Assembly (NCBI GenBank): GCA_965240365.1
Contig: OZ251218.1
Span: 744,001-808,000, forward strand
Length of the DNA: 64,000 nt
Direction of reading: 5' to 3'
DNA from: G965240365 sp965240365
GTDB taxonomy: Bacteria > Pseudomonadota > Gammaproteobacteria > Eutrophobiales > Eutrophobiaceae
Part shown: positions 22,794 through 30,603 of the stretch, in pieces
How positions within the stretch are numbered: the first letter of the stretch is position 1
Layout of the letters: each line of letters opens with the position of its first letter
Notes under the pieces: generated by a model
What the model saw: only the letters and a program-made list of their open reading frames with translations
The model's database searches: none
Told to the model about the DNA's origin: nothing
Program-made: the position numbers and the translations under genes

Positions 22794-24197
22794 ATGAAAA
22801 CCGAAATTAAACGGCAAATGGATGAAATTATTACCATTCTGGGTGGTAACCCGGAGGGGCTTGCGCGTGGCAAAATTTCTGAAAAGCTCAATTTTAATAT
22901 ACATGACAAGACCTTACAGCGGCGGCTGACTGCGCTTGTCGAACAAAGCCGGATCACCAAAGAAGGTGAGAAAAAAGCCACACGATATTTTCCTGCGCAT
23001 GCGATTTTAGAAACAACTAAAGGACATATCAGGGACAACTTAGAAAGAACAAAAGGATATTTAAGGGACAATAAAGTAAAAATTTTCAGCCTGACAAGCC
23101 GGAAAACGCTTAAATTTCTAGAAATACCGCTTCATTCACGAGAAAAAGTGTCCTATAATCGTGATTTTTTAGACAAATATGTCCCTAACCAGACGAATTA
23201 TGTCCCTAAAAAAATAAGAGACACCCTAGCTCAACAAGGGAAACGCTTTGACAAACGGCTAGCCGCTGGTACCTATGCACGCCAAATCTGCCAGAGACTT
23301 TTAATCGACCTGTCATATAACTCCAGTCGCCTGGAAGGAAATACATACTCTCGCCTGGACACCCAAAAGTTGGTCGAAGAAGGCGTCATGGCCGAAGGTA
23401 AGGTTCATGAAGAAACCGTGATGATTATGAACCATAAAGAGGCCATCCTGTTTCTGGTAGAAAATGCGCAGGATATAGAGCTAAACAGCCTGACTATTCG
23501 CAACTTGCACTATCTGCTATCACAGGATTTGCTCGCCAATCCTGATGCTTGTGGAAATATCCGAACATTAGAAGTGCATATCGGCCAATCCACATACAAG
23601 CCACTGGCTAATCCGCATATTCTAAAAGAACTCTTTGAACTGGTTTTGCAAAAAGCAAAAAAGATCAAAGACCCTTTCGAGCAAGGCTTCTTTTTATTTA
23701 TCCATCTCTCCTATTTGCAGGCGTTTGAAGATGTAAACAAAAGAACGTCGCGCTTAAGCTGCAACATCCCCTTTATTAAAAACAATCTGTGTCCGCTCAG
23801 CTTTACCGATGTATCACGAGACAACTATACTGCGGCACTATTGGCCATCTACGAGAAAAATAAGATTCAACCCATGCTTGAGCTTTTTACCTGGGCGTAC
23901 TCCCGCTCTTGCGAGCTATACGGCGTAGTCAAAGAATCATTAGGGGAAATTGATGCCTTCCGTATTCAATACAGACAGCAACGCAAGGCCGTAATGGGCC
24001 AAACTATCAGGCAGGGTTTGCATGGTACAGAAGCAGAACAATTTATAACGGCATACTGCCGCAAACAAAATATTGAAGACATTGATAAATTTGCCGCTAT
24101 GACATTAGCCGATCTTAGCTCCTTACACGCGGGGGCTATCATCGGTCTGGGTATTACCGAAGCACAGTTTAATACCTGGCTATCCGACAAACTCTGA
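22794..24197 (+). CDS. Fic-domain protein with N-terminal winged helix, catalytic His replaced
   Basis: 467 residues, AT-rich compared with its neighbours. Residues 1-75 look like a winged-helix DNA-binding domain (GNPEGLARGKISEKLNF, TLQRRLTALVEQSRITKEG). The Fic core is at about 155-350. An inhibitory-helix motif S(177)SRLEGN precedes it, as in class II Fic proteins. The active-site loop reads LQAFEDVNKRTSR instead of HPFxxGNGRxxR: the catalytic histidine is Gln309, while the phosphate-binding N-K-R and final Arg remain. Ordinary AMP transfer is therefore doubtful. It may be a non-canonical Fic or a purely regulatory protein. Composition and flanking IS debris suggest horizontal gain. Confidence 0.82.
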   Translation: MKTEIKRQMDEIITILGGNPEGLARGKISEKLNFNIHDKTLQRRLTALVEQSRITKEGEKKATRYFPAHAILETTKGHIRDNLERTKGYLRDNKVKIFSLTSRKTLKFLEIPLHSREKVSYNRDFLDKYVPNQTNYVPKKIRDTLAQQGKRFDKRLAAGTYARQICQRLLIDLSYNSSRLEGNTYSRLDTQKLVEEGVMAEGKVHEETVMIMNHKEAILFLVENAQDIELNSLTIRNLHYLLSQDLLANPDACGNIRTLEVHIGQSTYKPLANPHILKELFELVLQKAKKIKDPFEQGFFLFIHLSYLQAFEDVNKRTSRLSCNIPFIKNNLCPLSFTDVSRDNYTAALLAIYEKNKIQPMLELFTWAYSRSCELYGVVKESLGEIDAFRIQYRQQRKAVMGQTIRQGLHGTEAEQFITAYCRKQNIEDIDKFAAMTLADLSSLHAGAIIGLGITEAQFNTWLSDKL

Positions 24198-24233
24198 AAA
24201 ATCCTTAATCTTTCTTTTTATTATTAACATGGT

Positions 24234-24263
24234 AATTAAATAGGCATCCTTGCCTATTTAATT
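24234..24263 (+). terminator. Strong hairpin after the Fic gene
   Basis: AATTAAATAGGCA-TCCT-TGCCTATTTAATT, a perfect 13-base stem with a four-base loop, 37 bases after the stop. The lower stem is A/T, giving a T-rich 3' arm, so it can work as an intrinsic terminator. Confidence 0.6.
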
Positions 24264-24405
24264 GTCGCCCAATAAAATTCGGCGCAATTCGCGGAATTGC
24301 TTGATTTTATCGGGCTCCGCGGGCTATGCCCGCGACAGCACATCCCTGTGCTGCAATACCTGCCTGCAGCAGGCAGGTTAACCCGCTATATTATTATTTG
24401 CCGGG

Positions 24406-24849
24406 TTAATATATTCGGTGATTATTGCTCTTCCATTCTGCCCGGTAGCCGAGGCATTTCCGCACATAGCCGGCGGCGTGGTCCCTGATAAATGTATCCG
24501 GCGACCAGAAAACCGTATCCAGTTCATGCCGGTATTTTTCATGCACGACATAGGCAAAGGCTTGCGTATTTTTACCGTCAACCGTTATCGTTAATAAGCG
24601 GCGTTCATAAAGTGTATTTTCAAACCAGTCAAAGATTGAGAGTGAGCGTTCATCAATATCATGATAAAACACGCCCTCGACCCTGCCGTCTTTTTCTTCG
24701 ACAATGCCCGGATAACACTTGTCCTTAAAGGCATAACATGAATAACCGCAAAGCACCGCCGTTCTCGGGGTAAAGCGCTTGCCCGTCAGGGCCTCGACGA
24801 TTTCGGGCAGCATCAGGGTACCATAGGCAAACATATTAACCGGCATCAT
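24406..24849 (-). CDS. Gamma-glutamylcyclotransferase-fold (AIG2/GGCT-like) protein
   Basis: 147 residues from ATG 24849 (the open frame extends 14 codons further without support). Starts MMPVNMFAYGTLMLPEIVEAL with the YGTLM substrate loop of the GGCT fold. The proposed catalytic acid region is EGVFYHDIDERSLSIFDWFE, and a C-terminal AFAYVV strand follows. Members of this fold cyclise gamma-glutamyl amines or degrade glutathione, or act as housekeeping amidotransferases. The exact substrate is not predictable. Faces the Fic gene convergently. Confidence 0.75.
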   Translation of the reverse strand: MMPVNMFAYGTLMLPEIVEALTGKRFTPRTAVLCGYSCYAFKDKCYPGIVEEKDGRVEGVFYHDIDERSLSIFDWFENTLYERRLLTITVDGKNTQAFAYVVHEKYRHELDTVFWSPDTFIRDHAAGYVRKCLGYRAEWKSNNHRIY

Positions 24850-25020
24850 TTTCCGGCGCGAACCATTCCTGTCGGATGACGGCCGCCTCATTGCTAGTAT
24901 GGACTTTCATGCCTTGATTATACAGGTTTTATGGGGCATCGCCCCTTATGCCCTGCCACTGCGTGATAAATCGGTGATAGAATGAATGCTCAAACTGTAT
25001 TTTCCGCATGGATAAACCCG

Positions 25021-25245
25021 ATGTCGAAACAGAGCTATACAGGCAGGCGCCTGTGCGGGGCGGTGTGCTATAGCGTCAATGGCAGGCTTAGAGATGTCGT
25101 CAATTGTCATTGCGGGCAATGCCGCCGCACGCATGGCCACTATGCCGCATATACGGCCGCGCGCCATGCTAATTTAAGCCTGACCGAGCAACGCGGTCTG
25201 AAATGGTATCAATCTTCGGCGCATGCCTGCCGCAGGCAGGTCAGA
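25021..25245 (+). pseudogene. GFA/CENP-V-domain protein, truncated by a repeat
   Basis: From ATG 25021 the frame reads MSKQSYTGRRLCGAVCYSVNG and CHCGQCRRTHGHYAAYTAA, the N-terminal zinc sites of the GFA fold (glutathione-dependent formaldehyde-activating type), up to LKWYQSSAHA. There a CCTGCCGCAGGCAGG palindrome and mosaic repeat take over. The second zinc site and C-terminal half are absent. A normal member has about 130 residues; about 70 remain. Confidence 0.7.
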
Positions 25246-25249
25246 ATGG

Positions 25250-25417
25250 CAACGAATATTTCATTCCGCCCCCGCCGTCATTCCAGCGAAATCTGGAATC
25301 CAGTGGTCTATACAAGCCATTCCCCCTGCCTGCTGCAGGCAGGGCCAGGGCGGGAATGACAATAATGCAGTCATTTCGGCCTGCTACGCACGGGCCGGCA
25401 AAGTTGGAGTCTCTTTA
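25250..25417. repeat. Mosaic dispersed repeat
   Basis: No gene. Contains GTCATTCCAGCGAAATCTGGAATCCAGTGG, CCATTCCCCCTGCCTGCTGCAGGCAGGG and CGGGAATGAC. It leads directly into the GGAAGCTCTGA element at 25418. A further repeat block (GGATTCCAGCTTTCGCTGGAATGG and a CCTGCCTGTTGCAGG palindrome) follows that element up to about 25700. Confidence 0.7.
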
Positions 25418-25566
25418 GGAAGCTCTGAATAAATCCATCCTGGATTTCTCAGAGCACGCAAGGTGAAAATGCGATTTTCACCTTGCTTCAAAATCAATGA
25501 CTTGCATCATTGATTTTGGCGGTACGTCCCTGTACCGCAGGAAACTCTGATTCAATCAGAGTTTCC
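25418..25566. repeat. GGAAGCTCTGA element, 149-bp copy
   Basis: Bounded by GGAAGCTCTGAATAAATCC and CTCTGATTCAATCAGAGTTTCC. The inside consists of further inverted repeats (GGTGAAAATGCGATTTTCACC, AAAATCAATGA...TCATTGATTTT, GGTACGTCCCTGTACC). No coding capacity. A 168-bp copy with one 19-base insertion is at 55847-56014. Confidence 0.8.
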
Positions 25567-25795
25567 TTTAACACCCCGGCATCCTCTTCCTGGATTCCAG
25601 CTTTCGCTGGAATGGCGGCGAAGAGGTAAGAGGCATCCCGGCAACTTTTGAAGCCATTCCTGCCACTCCGTCATTTCAGCCTGCCTGTTGCAGGCAGCAC
25701 TGATTTATCTCATAAGTATTGAACCCGGACACGTTTTTATCCCGCCCACGCTGCTATAATACGGCCTGCATCAGGATTTCCCTAACTGTTTAACA

Positions 25796-26374
25796 GTGAG
25801 TCTTATTTTGAATTCAGAACAAACCGTAACGGCGTATGATTTTCTCTACTGGCAATGCCGGATCAGGCAGCAATCCGTGCGTGTCGGCGATGGCCGCCCG
25901 ACCCGGGGGATGTGTCCGGTCGCAAGCGTGAGCGAAAATGAGCAACTGGGGCCGGTTATTACCTTGATAGTAAAAAAATCAGCGGAAAATACAACGGCGC
26001 AATTCAAGCACATGGTGAAAAAAACCCAGAATCCGACCGAGCGCTGGGAAGGCGCGATACGCCTCTTTTCGGGGACCTACTATCAGGAGCCAAAGGACTT
26101 TAGCGGAGAATTGACCGCATTATTCGGCCCGGGATCAAAGGTATGCAAAAATCTGATTGCGCGGCAAAAATGCACCCTGGACTTCAGGCAAAACAGGCAG
26201 GGCTTTCGTATTCCGTGCGAAGTCGCTGATTTGCCCGTTGCCGATACCAAATATCAATTTACCTTCTGGCACAACAGCTTGTTTAACCCTGCCATCCCCG
26301 GCGACTGCCGGGTGCTTTCATTCATACCCGACTGGCAAACGGCCGCGGCAGGCAAATATACTCATCCCGATTGA
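25796..26374 (+). CDS. Conserved-looking protein of unknown function (192 aa)
   Basis: Starts at GTG 25796 (MSLILNSEQTVTAYDFLYWQCRIRQQSVR). No signal peptide or membrane helix. Later segments include RPTRGMCP, ITLIVKKSAENTTAQFKHMVKKTQNPTERW and FTFWHNSLFNPAIPGDCRVL. I do not recognise a family. The absence of stops and protein-like composition support a real gene; an inverted repeat ACTGTTTAACAGT lies at the start codon. The next gene begins within its stop (TTGA), so the pair is probably cotranscribed. Confidence 0.6.
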   Translation: MSLILNSEQTVTAYDFLYWQCRIRQQSVRVGDGRPTRGMCPVASVSENEQLGPVITLIVKKSAENTTAQFKHMVKKTQNPTERWEGAIRLFSGTYYQEPKDFSGELTALFGPGSKVCKNLIARQKCTLDFRQNRQGFRIPCEVADLPVADTKYQFTFWHNSLFNPAIPGDCRVLSFIPDWQTAAAGKYTHPD

Positions 26375-26745
26375 AAGGGCCAGAGCAAATACAGAAAATG
26401 AAGGCATACAAAATAACGGCGTTTGCGGGCGCCGCCTTTTATTTCATCAGCGGAATTTTAATAATCGGCAGCATCATAAACGGCACAACAGGGCTGTTTA
26501 TCAACCTGATTATCGGCACATTGTTTATTTGCGCGGCTTATTATCTTTATTTAAGGGCTGAAAATATAATCAAGCTAAGCGGCGAAATAAGGCAGTCTCA
26601 AGAGACGGATCAATCAAACAGTATTCTGAAGCGATTTTTATTGTTCGAATATATTTTTATTTATGCCGGCAATTTCATCGGCATGATCTTTTTGTATGGC
26701 GTTTTACACCGGGTCTTTTCAGAGAAAATGCCTGTTTTCGGATAA
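26371..26745 (+). CDS. Small integral membrane protein (unknown)
   Basis: 124 residues from TTG 26371, or 115 from ATG 26398. Three to four hydrophobic helices: ITAFAGAAFYFISGILIIGS, GLFINLIIGTLFICAAYYLYL, and LLFEYIFIYAGNFIGMIFLYG. A polar loop with SGEIRQSQETDQSN separates the halves. AT-rich. Overlap with the previous stop suggests coupling. No known family. Confidence 0.55.
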   Translation: MKGPEQIQKMKAYKITAFAGAAFYFISGILIIGSIINGTTGLFINLIIGTLFICAAYYLYLRAENIIKLSGEIRQSQETDQSNSILKRFLLFEYIFIYAGNFIGMIFLYGVLHRVFSEKMPVFG

Positions 26746-26771
26746 GAGTATAAACAAGCGGCGTTTTATTG

Positions 26772-27281
26772 TTATTCCCTTACCGTTATTTGCTGTCTGT
26801 CTTCGCCGGCCAGTCCTACCAGTAAATACTCGCCCGCGCCCGCAAATTTAAACACGCCGTAGCGGGCGTTATCGTAGCGCCCGGCATGGCCTTCCTGAAA
26901 CAGGAAGGAGTCGGGGACAATGCGCAGGGAGCGATGTTCCACGCTGTATCTCCGGAGGACGTGAAAACGCAGTAATTTCTCACCCGCAGACAGCGCTTCG
27001 CCGCTATGGAAGCGGACAAACTGCGCGACATGATTCTCGTCCGCGCGCAGCACCATGTAGCCGCGTTTCTGCCTGGTGGCCAGTTCAGCGACCGGCGCAT
27101 CATCCGCTACCTTGTAACGCAGGCGCATATAGTCGCCCTGTATCAACGAGCGCGGATCAACCGGGGCCAGTTCCAGCAACAGGATTTCGCCTCCTGTTTT
27201 GATCTGTTCCTTGGCGTAAATGCCGTAATTCAACACCGCCAGGACCAACGCCGCCCACGCCAGCAATATTTTTATGCGCAT
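26772..27281 (-). CDS. GDYXXLXY-motif membrane-anchored protein
   Basis: 169 residues. N-terminal membrane anchor (MRIKILLAWAALVLAVLNYGIY), then the family signature GDYMRLRYKV in the context LAPVDPRSLIQGDYMRLRY, and a second half with RVVPDS-like RIVPDSFLFQEGHAGRY and AKFG-like YGVFKFAGAGEYLLVGL. This family regularly follows DUF2157 and DUF4401 genes, as it does here with a 10-base overlap. It is probably the last component of an inner-membrane complex of unknown task. Confidence 0.85.
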   Translation of the reverse strand: MRIKILLAWAALVLAVLNYGIYAKEQIKTGGEILLLELAPVDPRSLIQGDYMRLRYKVADDAPVAELATRQKRGYMVLRADENHVAQFVRFHSGEALSAGEKLLRFHVLRRYSVEHRSLRIVPDSFLFQEGHAGRYDNARYGVFKFAGAGEYLLVGLAGEDRQQITVRE

Positions 27282-28372
27282 GGCACACCGCCCTTGTCCC
27301 AGCCCCGGTGGCGCAGATAGGACCTGGCCGCCAGCAACAGCGCGCCGCTACCCACCAGCACGCCTGATTTTTGCAGCAGGGTGATGTCAAGCTGGTAATA
27401 ATAAAGAAACAGGAAAACCGGAATCAGCGCGGCGCCCGTTGCCAGCAGCAGCCTTTCATGGCGGGCATAGCCGAGCACCATCAGGATAATGGCCAGCAGA
27501 ATGCCCGACGCTGAAATCAGGCCCAGCAGCACGGCTCCCATAGATGCCAGCCGCAACGGCTCAGTCTTGAGTTTTGTCATGCCGCCCGCGACATAGCCGA
27601 ACAGGGCAATCAGCCCGCCGCTCAGGACCAGGCTGGCGAAATGGGGCGAAATAACAACGTCCGTATATTTCCAGGGACCAAGCTTCCCTGAAGCAAAAAA
27701 CAACACATTTGCGCAGAGTGAGAAAACCAGGGCATAGGCAAGCGGGATATAATCCGCTTTGACCCTGCCGTGCGTCAGCAGCACGGCGGCAATGATAAAC
27801 TGGAACAGGAAGAAGCCGTGATACAGTAACGCGCTGTGGGCGACAGAATCCTTCAGGATGTGAAGCAATATAAAATACAGCACGATAAGCGGGAAAATAA
27901 AACGGTCTATGGGCATGCGATAGATCGGGTAGGTCAGAACAGTGATAATCAGTAAAGCCAGGGTGTTGCTCCACATGCGGTCATAGCCATCATACTTTGA
28001 AAAGTAATAATCAAGCGTTCCGTCAAAAGCGAGAGGGAACGCCACTTTTCCCGCGACCATCAGGGCCAGGGAAGACTGCGTCAAGACGCTGTGCTTGATC
28101 CCATACCCATCACCGGCCTGTTTATGCAACCAGAGAGCGCCCGCGACGAGGATTAATGCCACGATAACCGGGATGTGTTTAGAGAATGTAATAACGACGC
28201 AGGCGCCGGCAATAAATGCGCCGATAACCATCAGGATATTCAGATAAAGCGGCGGCGGCTTTTCCCTCTGGCGGAGAATAAAATCCGCCAACCCTTCCTC
28301 GCGCGTCAGGCCTTTGCTGCGAAGTGCCGCGAGCAGGCTCGCCGCATTATGCCGAGTGCCGTGCTCAGGCAT
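27272..28372 (-). CDS. DUF4401 membrane protein, copy 1
   Basis: 366 residues. A cytosolic N-terminus (MPEHGTRHNAASLLAALRSKGLTREEGLADF) leads into about eleven hydrophobic helices typical of DUF4401. The C-terminus is LLLAARSYLRHRGW followed by a short tail. Nearly the same sequence as 30573-31712, which marks a duplicated segment. Overlaps DUF2157 upstream by 8 bases and the GDYXXLXY gene downstream by 10, so the operon order is DUF2157-DUF4401-GDYXXLXY. The function is unknown. Confidence 0.8.
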   Translation of the reverse strand: MPEHGTRHNAASLLAALRSKGLTREEGLADFILRQREKPPPLYLNILMVIGAFIAGACVVITFSKHIPVIVALILVAGALWLHKQAGDGYGIKHSVLTQSSLALMVAGKVAFPLAFDGTLDYYFSKYDGYDRMWSNTLALLIITVLTYPIYRMPIDRFIFPLIVLYFILLHILKDSVAHSALLYHGFFLFQFIIAAVLLTHGRVKADYIPLAYALVFSLCANVLFFASGKLGPWKYTDVVISPHFASLVLSGGLIALFGYVAGGMTKLKTEPLRLASMGAVLLGLISASGILLAIILMVLGYARHERLLLATGAALIPVFLFLYYYQLDITLLQKSGVLVGSGALLLAARSYLRHRGWDKGGVPCA

Positions 28373-29426
28373 GGCCAGCCTCCATTTGCCTTGCCGCGTG
28401 TTTCAGATAGAGGCCCCCGGCGGTAAACAGGATGATAGTCAACAGCCCCGCAAGCAGTGAAAGATCAAGGATAATATCATCAATGTACACCAGGAACGGC
28501 GGCAGTCTATATTCAAACGCCAATATATAGATAACGATATAATCAAGCACAATACAAGCGGATAATACCGTAGCGGCCAGAGACCAAAAATCCGCCAATC
28601 TATGACGATAGAGATAATACAGCGTAATATGACCGATCACGCCGACTACGCCAGCGAGCATCATAGACAACGTAACCCAGTTCGGATGAGCGATGATCCA
28701 TGACATCCATGTCAGTATGGGCTCCAACATTATCGCCAAAATGGCAACCGTCAACAGCAGCCGCGTCCAGCGCCCGGCCAGGCAGGTATAGCCCTTGCGC
28801 AGAGTAAAATATTCGCGCAGCGCCAGGGCGGCGCCGTTTAACAGGGTCAGCCAGATAAAGATCAGGTTTTTCATTTCCCAGCCAGGGAGCGCGGCCTGCT
28901 CCCACCACAGCCACAGGGAAACATTGGCAAGCGCCAGCCACAACAGCCAGTGCGCGGCAAAGGCAGAAATTGACGCCCAGCCGAGCACCAGCACAGACCA
29001 CAGCACAAAGAGTTGCCAGGCATCGGCCCCGGTCTGATAAATCTGCCCGAACACCGCCAAAAATACGCCTACCAGCACGCTGGCGGCAAGCAGCCATATC
29101 TGCCCGCTCAGTTTTTTTAGAGAGTAATAACAGGCCCCGGCCAGACAGCCGATCAGGGCTGCTTGTATCGCCGCCAGCTTGACCGCCGGCGGGATTTTTG
29201 CCCAGTTGAAAGCGAAGAAATAGATGACACCGGCCAACACCAGCGCCGCGCCGAGCGCCAGCAACAGGCGCGCCGTCCACAGCCCCCATTCCCGGCGGGG
29301 ATAGAGCAACGCCAGGGCATAATCGCGGGCTTCTTTTGTAATCCTGCCGTTCGTGTACAGCGCTTCAACCAGCCCGCGGTCGGCGGGAATTTTTGTCAGC
29401 GCGTTGTCCTGTTCTTCTTCAGTCAT
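28365..29426 (-). CDS. DUF2157 membrane protein, copy 1
   Basis: 353 residues. Soluble helical N-terminus (LTKIPADRGLVEALYTNGRITKEARDYALALL) as in DUF2157, then repeated membrane helices: LLLALGAALVLAGVIYFFAFNW, AALIGCLAGACYYSLKKLSG, WLLAASVLVGVFLAVFGQIY and YQTGADAWQLF, a conserved loop of the family. Closely matches 31705-32733. Ends with LKHAARQMEAGHA. Part of the duplicated membrane module. Confidence 0.82.
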   Translation of the reverse strand: MTEEEQDNALTKIPADRGLVEALYTNGRITKEARDYALALLYPRREWGLWTARLLLALGAALVLAGVIYFFAFNWAKIPPAVKLAAIQAALIGCLAGACYYSLKKLSGQIWLLAASVLVGVFLAVFGQIYQTGADAWQLFVLWSVLVLGWASISAFAAHWLLWLALANVSLWLWWEQAALPGWEMKNLIFIWLTLLNGAALALREYFTLRKGYTCLAGRWTRLLLTVAILAIMLEPILTWMSWIIAHPNWVTLSMMLAGVVGVIGHITLYYLYRHRLADFWSLAATVLSACIVLDYIVIYILAFEYRLPPFLVYIDDIILDLSLLAGLLTIILFTAGGLYLKHAARQMEAGHA

Positions 29427-29429
29427 GAT

Positions 29430-30542
29430 TCAAACCGGGAGATTTTTTGCCGATGCCCCCCGGCCCCGGTGGCGCAGATAGAGCCTGGCCGCCAGTAATA
29501 GCGCGCCGCTGCCCACCAGCAGCCCCGACTTTTGCAGCAGGGAGGTATCAAGATGATAATAATACAGAAACAGGAAAACTGGAACCAGCACGGCCCCCGT
29601 TGCCAGCAGCAGTCTTTCATGGCGGGCATAGCCGAACACCATCAGGGTAATGGCCAGCAGGATGCCCGGCGCTGAAATCAGGCCCAGCAGCGCCGCCCCT
29701 GTAACGGCCAGCCGCAACGGCGCGGCCTTGAGTTTTGCCATGCCGCCCGCGACATAGCCGAACAGGGCAATCAGCCCGCCGGTCAGTACAAGGCTGGCGA
29801 AATGGGGCGAAATAACAATGTCTATATGTTTCCAGGGACCAAACTTCCCTGAGGCCAAAAACAACACATTTACGCAGAGTGAGAAAACCAGGGCATAGGC
29901 AAGCGGGATATAATCCGCTTTGATCCTGCCGTGCGTCAGCAGCACGGCGGCAATGATAAACTGGCACAGGAAGAAGCCGTGAAACAGTGGCGCGCCGTGG
30001 GCGCCGGAGTCCTCCAGGATATTAAACAACACGAAAGACAGCACGATAAGCGGGAAAATAAAACGGTCTATGGGCATGCGATAGATCGGGTAGGTCAGGG
30101 CAGTGATAGTCAGCAAAGCCAGGGTATCGTTCCACGAGCGGTCATAGCCATATTTTAAAAGATAATGATCGAACGTTTCCATAAAAGTTGCAAGGAACAA
30201 TACTTTTCCCGCGACCATCAGGGCCAGGGAAGATTGTGTTAAGGCGCTGTGCTTGACCCCGTGACCGTCGCCGGCAATTTTCTGTAACCCGACAGCGCCC
30301 GCGATCAGCATTAATATCACGACAATCGAAGGTTTCCCGGAATTTAAGACTAAAGCAAGAACGAGACAAGCCCCGGCAATGAATGCGCCGATAGCCATCA
30401 GGATATTCAGATAAAGCGGCGGCGGCTTTTCCTGCTGCCGCCGGAGAATAAAATCCGCCAGGCTTTTCTCGCGCGCCAGACCTTTGTCGCGGAGTTCCGC
30501 CAGCAGGCTTGCCGCATCGTGCCCAGTGGTATGTTCAGGCAT
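29430..30542 (-). CDS. DUF4401 membrane protein, copy 2
   Basis: 370 residues. N-terminus MPEHTTGHDAASLLAELRDKGL, then helices nearly the same as in copies at 27272 and 30573 (LNILMAIGAFIAGACLVLAL, SLALMVAGKVLFLATF). C-terminus LRHRGRGASAKNLPV is shared word for word with the CPBP-DUF4401 fusion at 32737, so the 3' ends of these two descend from one segment. It lies 3 bases from the DUF2157 start. Unlike copy 3, it is not preceded by its own DUF2157 gene, only by a 60-base remnant of one. Confidence 0.8.
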   Translation of the reverse strand: MPEHTTGHDAASLLAELRDKGLAREKSLADFILRRQQEKPPPLYLNILMAIGAFIAGACLVLALVLNSGKPSIVVILMLIAGAVGLQKIAGDGHGVKHSALTQSSLALMVAGKVLFLATFMETFDHYLLKYGYDRSWNDTLALLTITALTYPIYRMPIDRFIFPLIVLSFVLFNILEDSGAHGAPLFHGFFLCQFIIAAVLLTHGRIKADYIPLAYALVFSLCVNVLFLASGKFGPWKHIDIVISPHFASLVLTGGLIALFGYVAGGMAKLKAAPLRLAVTGAALLGLISAPGILLAITLMVFGYARHERLLLATGAVLVPVFLFLYYYHLDTSLLQKSGLLVGSGALLLAARLYLRHRGRGASAKNLPV

Positions 30543-30603
30543 GGTCGGCCCCTGTTTGCCTTGCCGCGTATTTCAGACAGAGGGCCGCGGCGGTAAACAG
30601 GCC
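30543..30603 (-). pseudogene. Fossil 3' end of a deleted DUF2157 gene
   Basis: The bases between the two DUF4401 genes (for example TTTGCCTTGCCGCGTATTTC) match the 3' end of the DUF2157 genes at 28370-28430 and 31713-31775 (TTTGCCTTGCCGCGTGTTTC). They show that a third DUF2157 once stood here. The altered C-terminus of the DUF4401 gene at 30573 reads into this remnant. Confidence 0.65.

Noticed and set aside
27561..30369. Frames antisense to or shifted from the DUF4401/DUF2157 genes
   Set aside because: They mirror the repeated membrane genes and have skewed Arg/Gly/Pro content; none has independent support.
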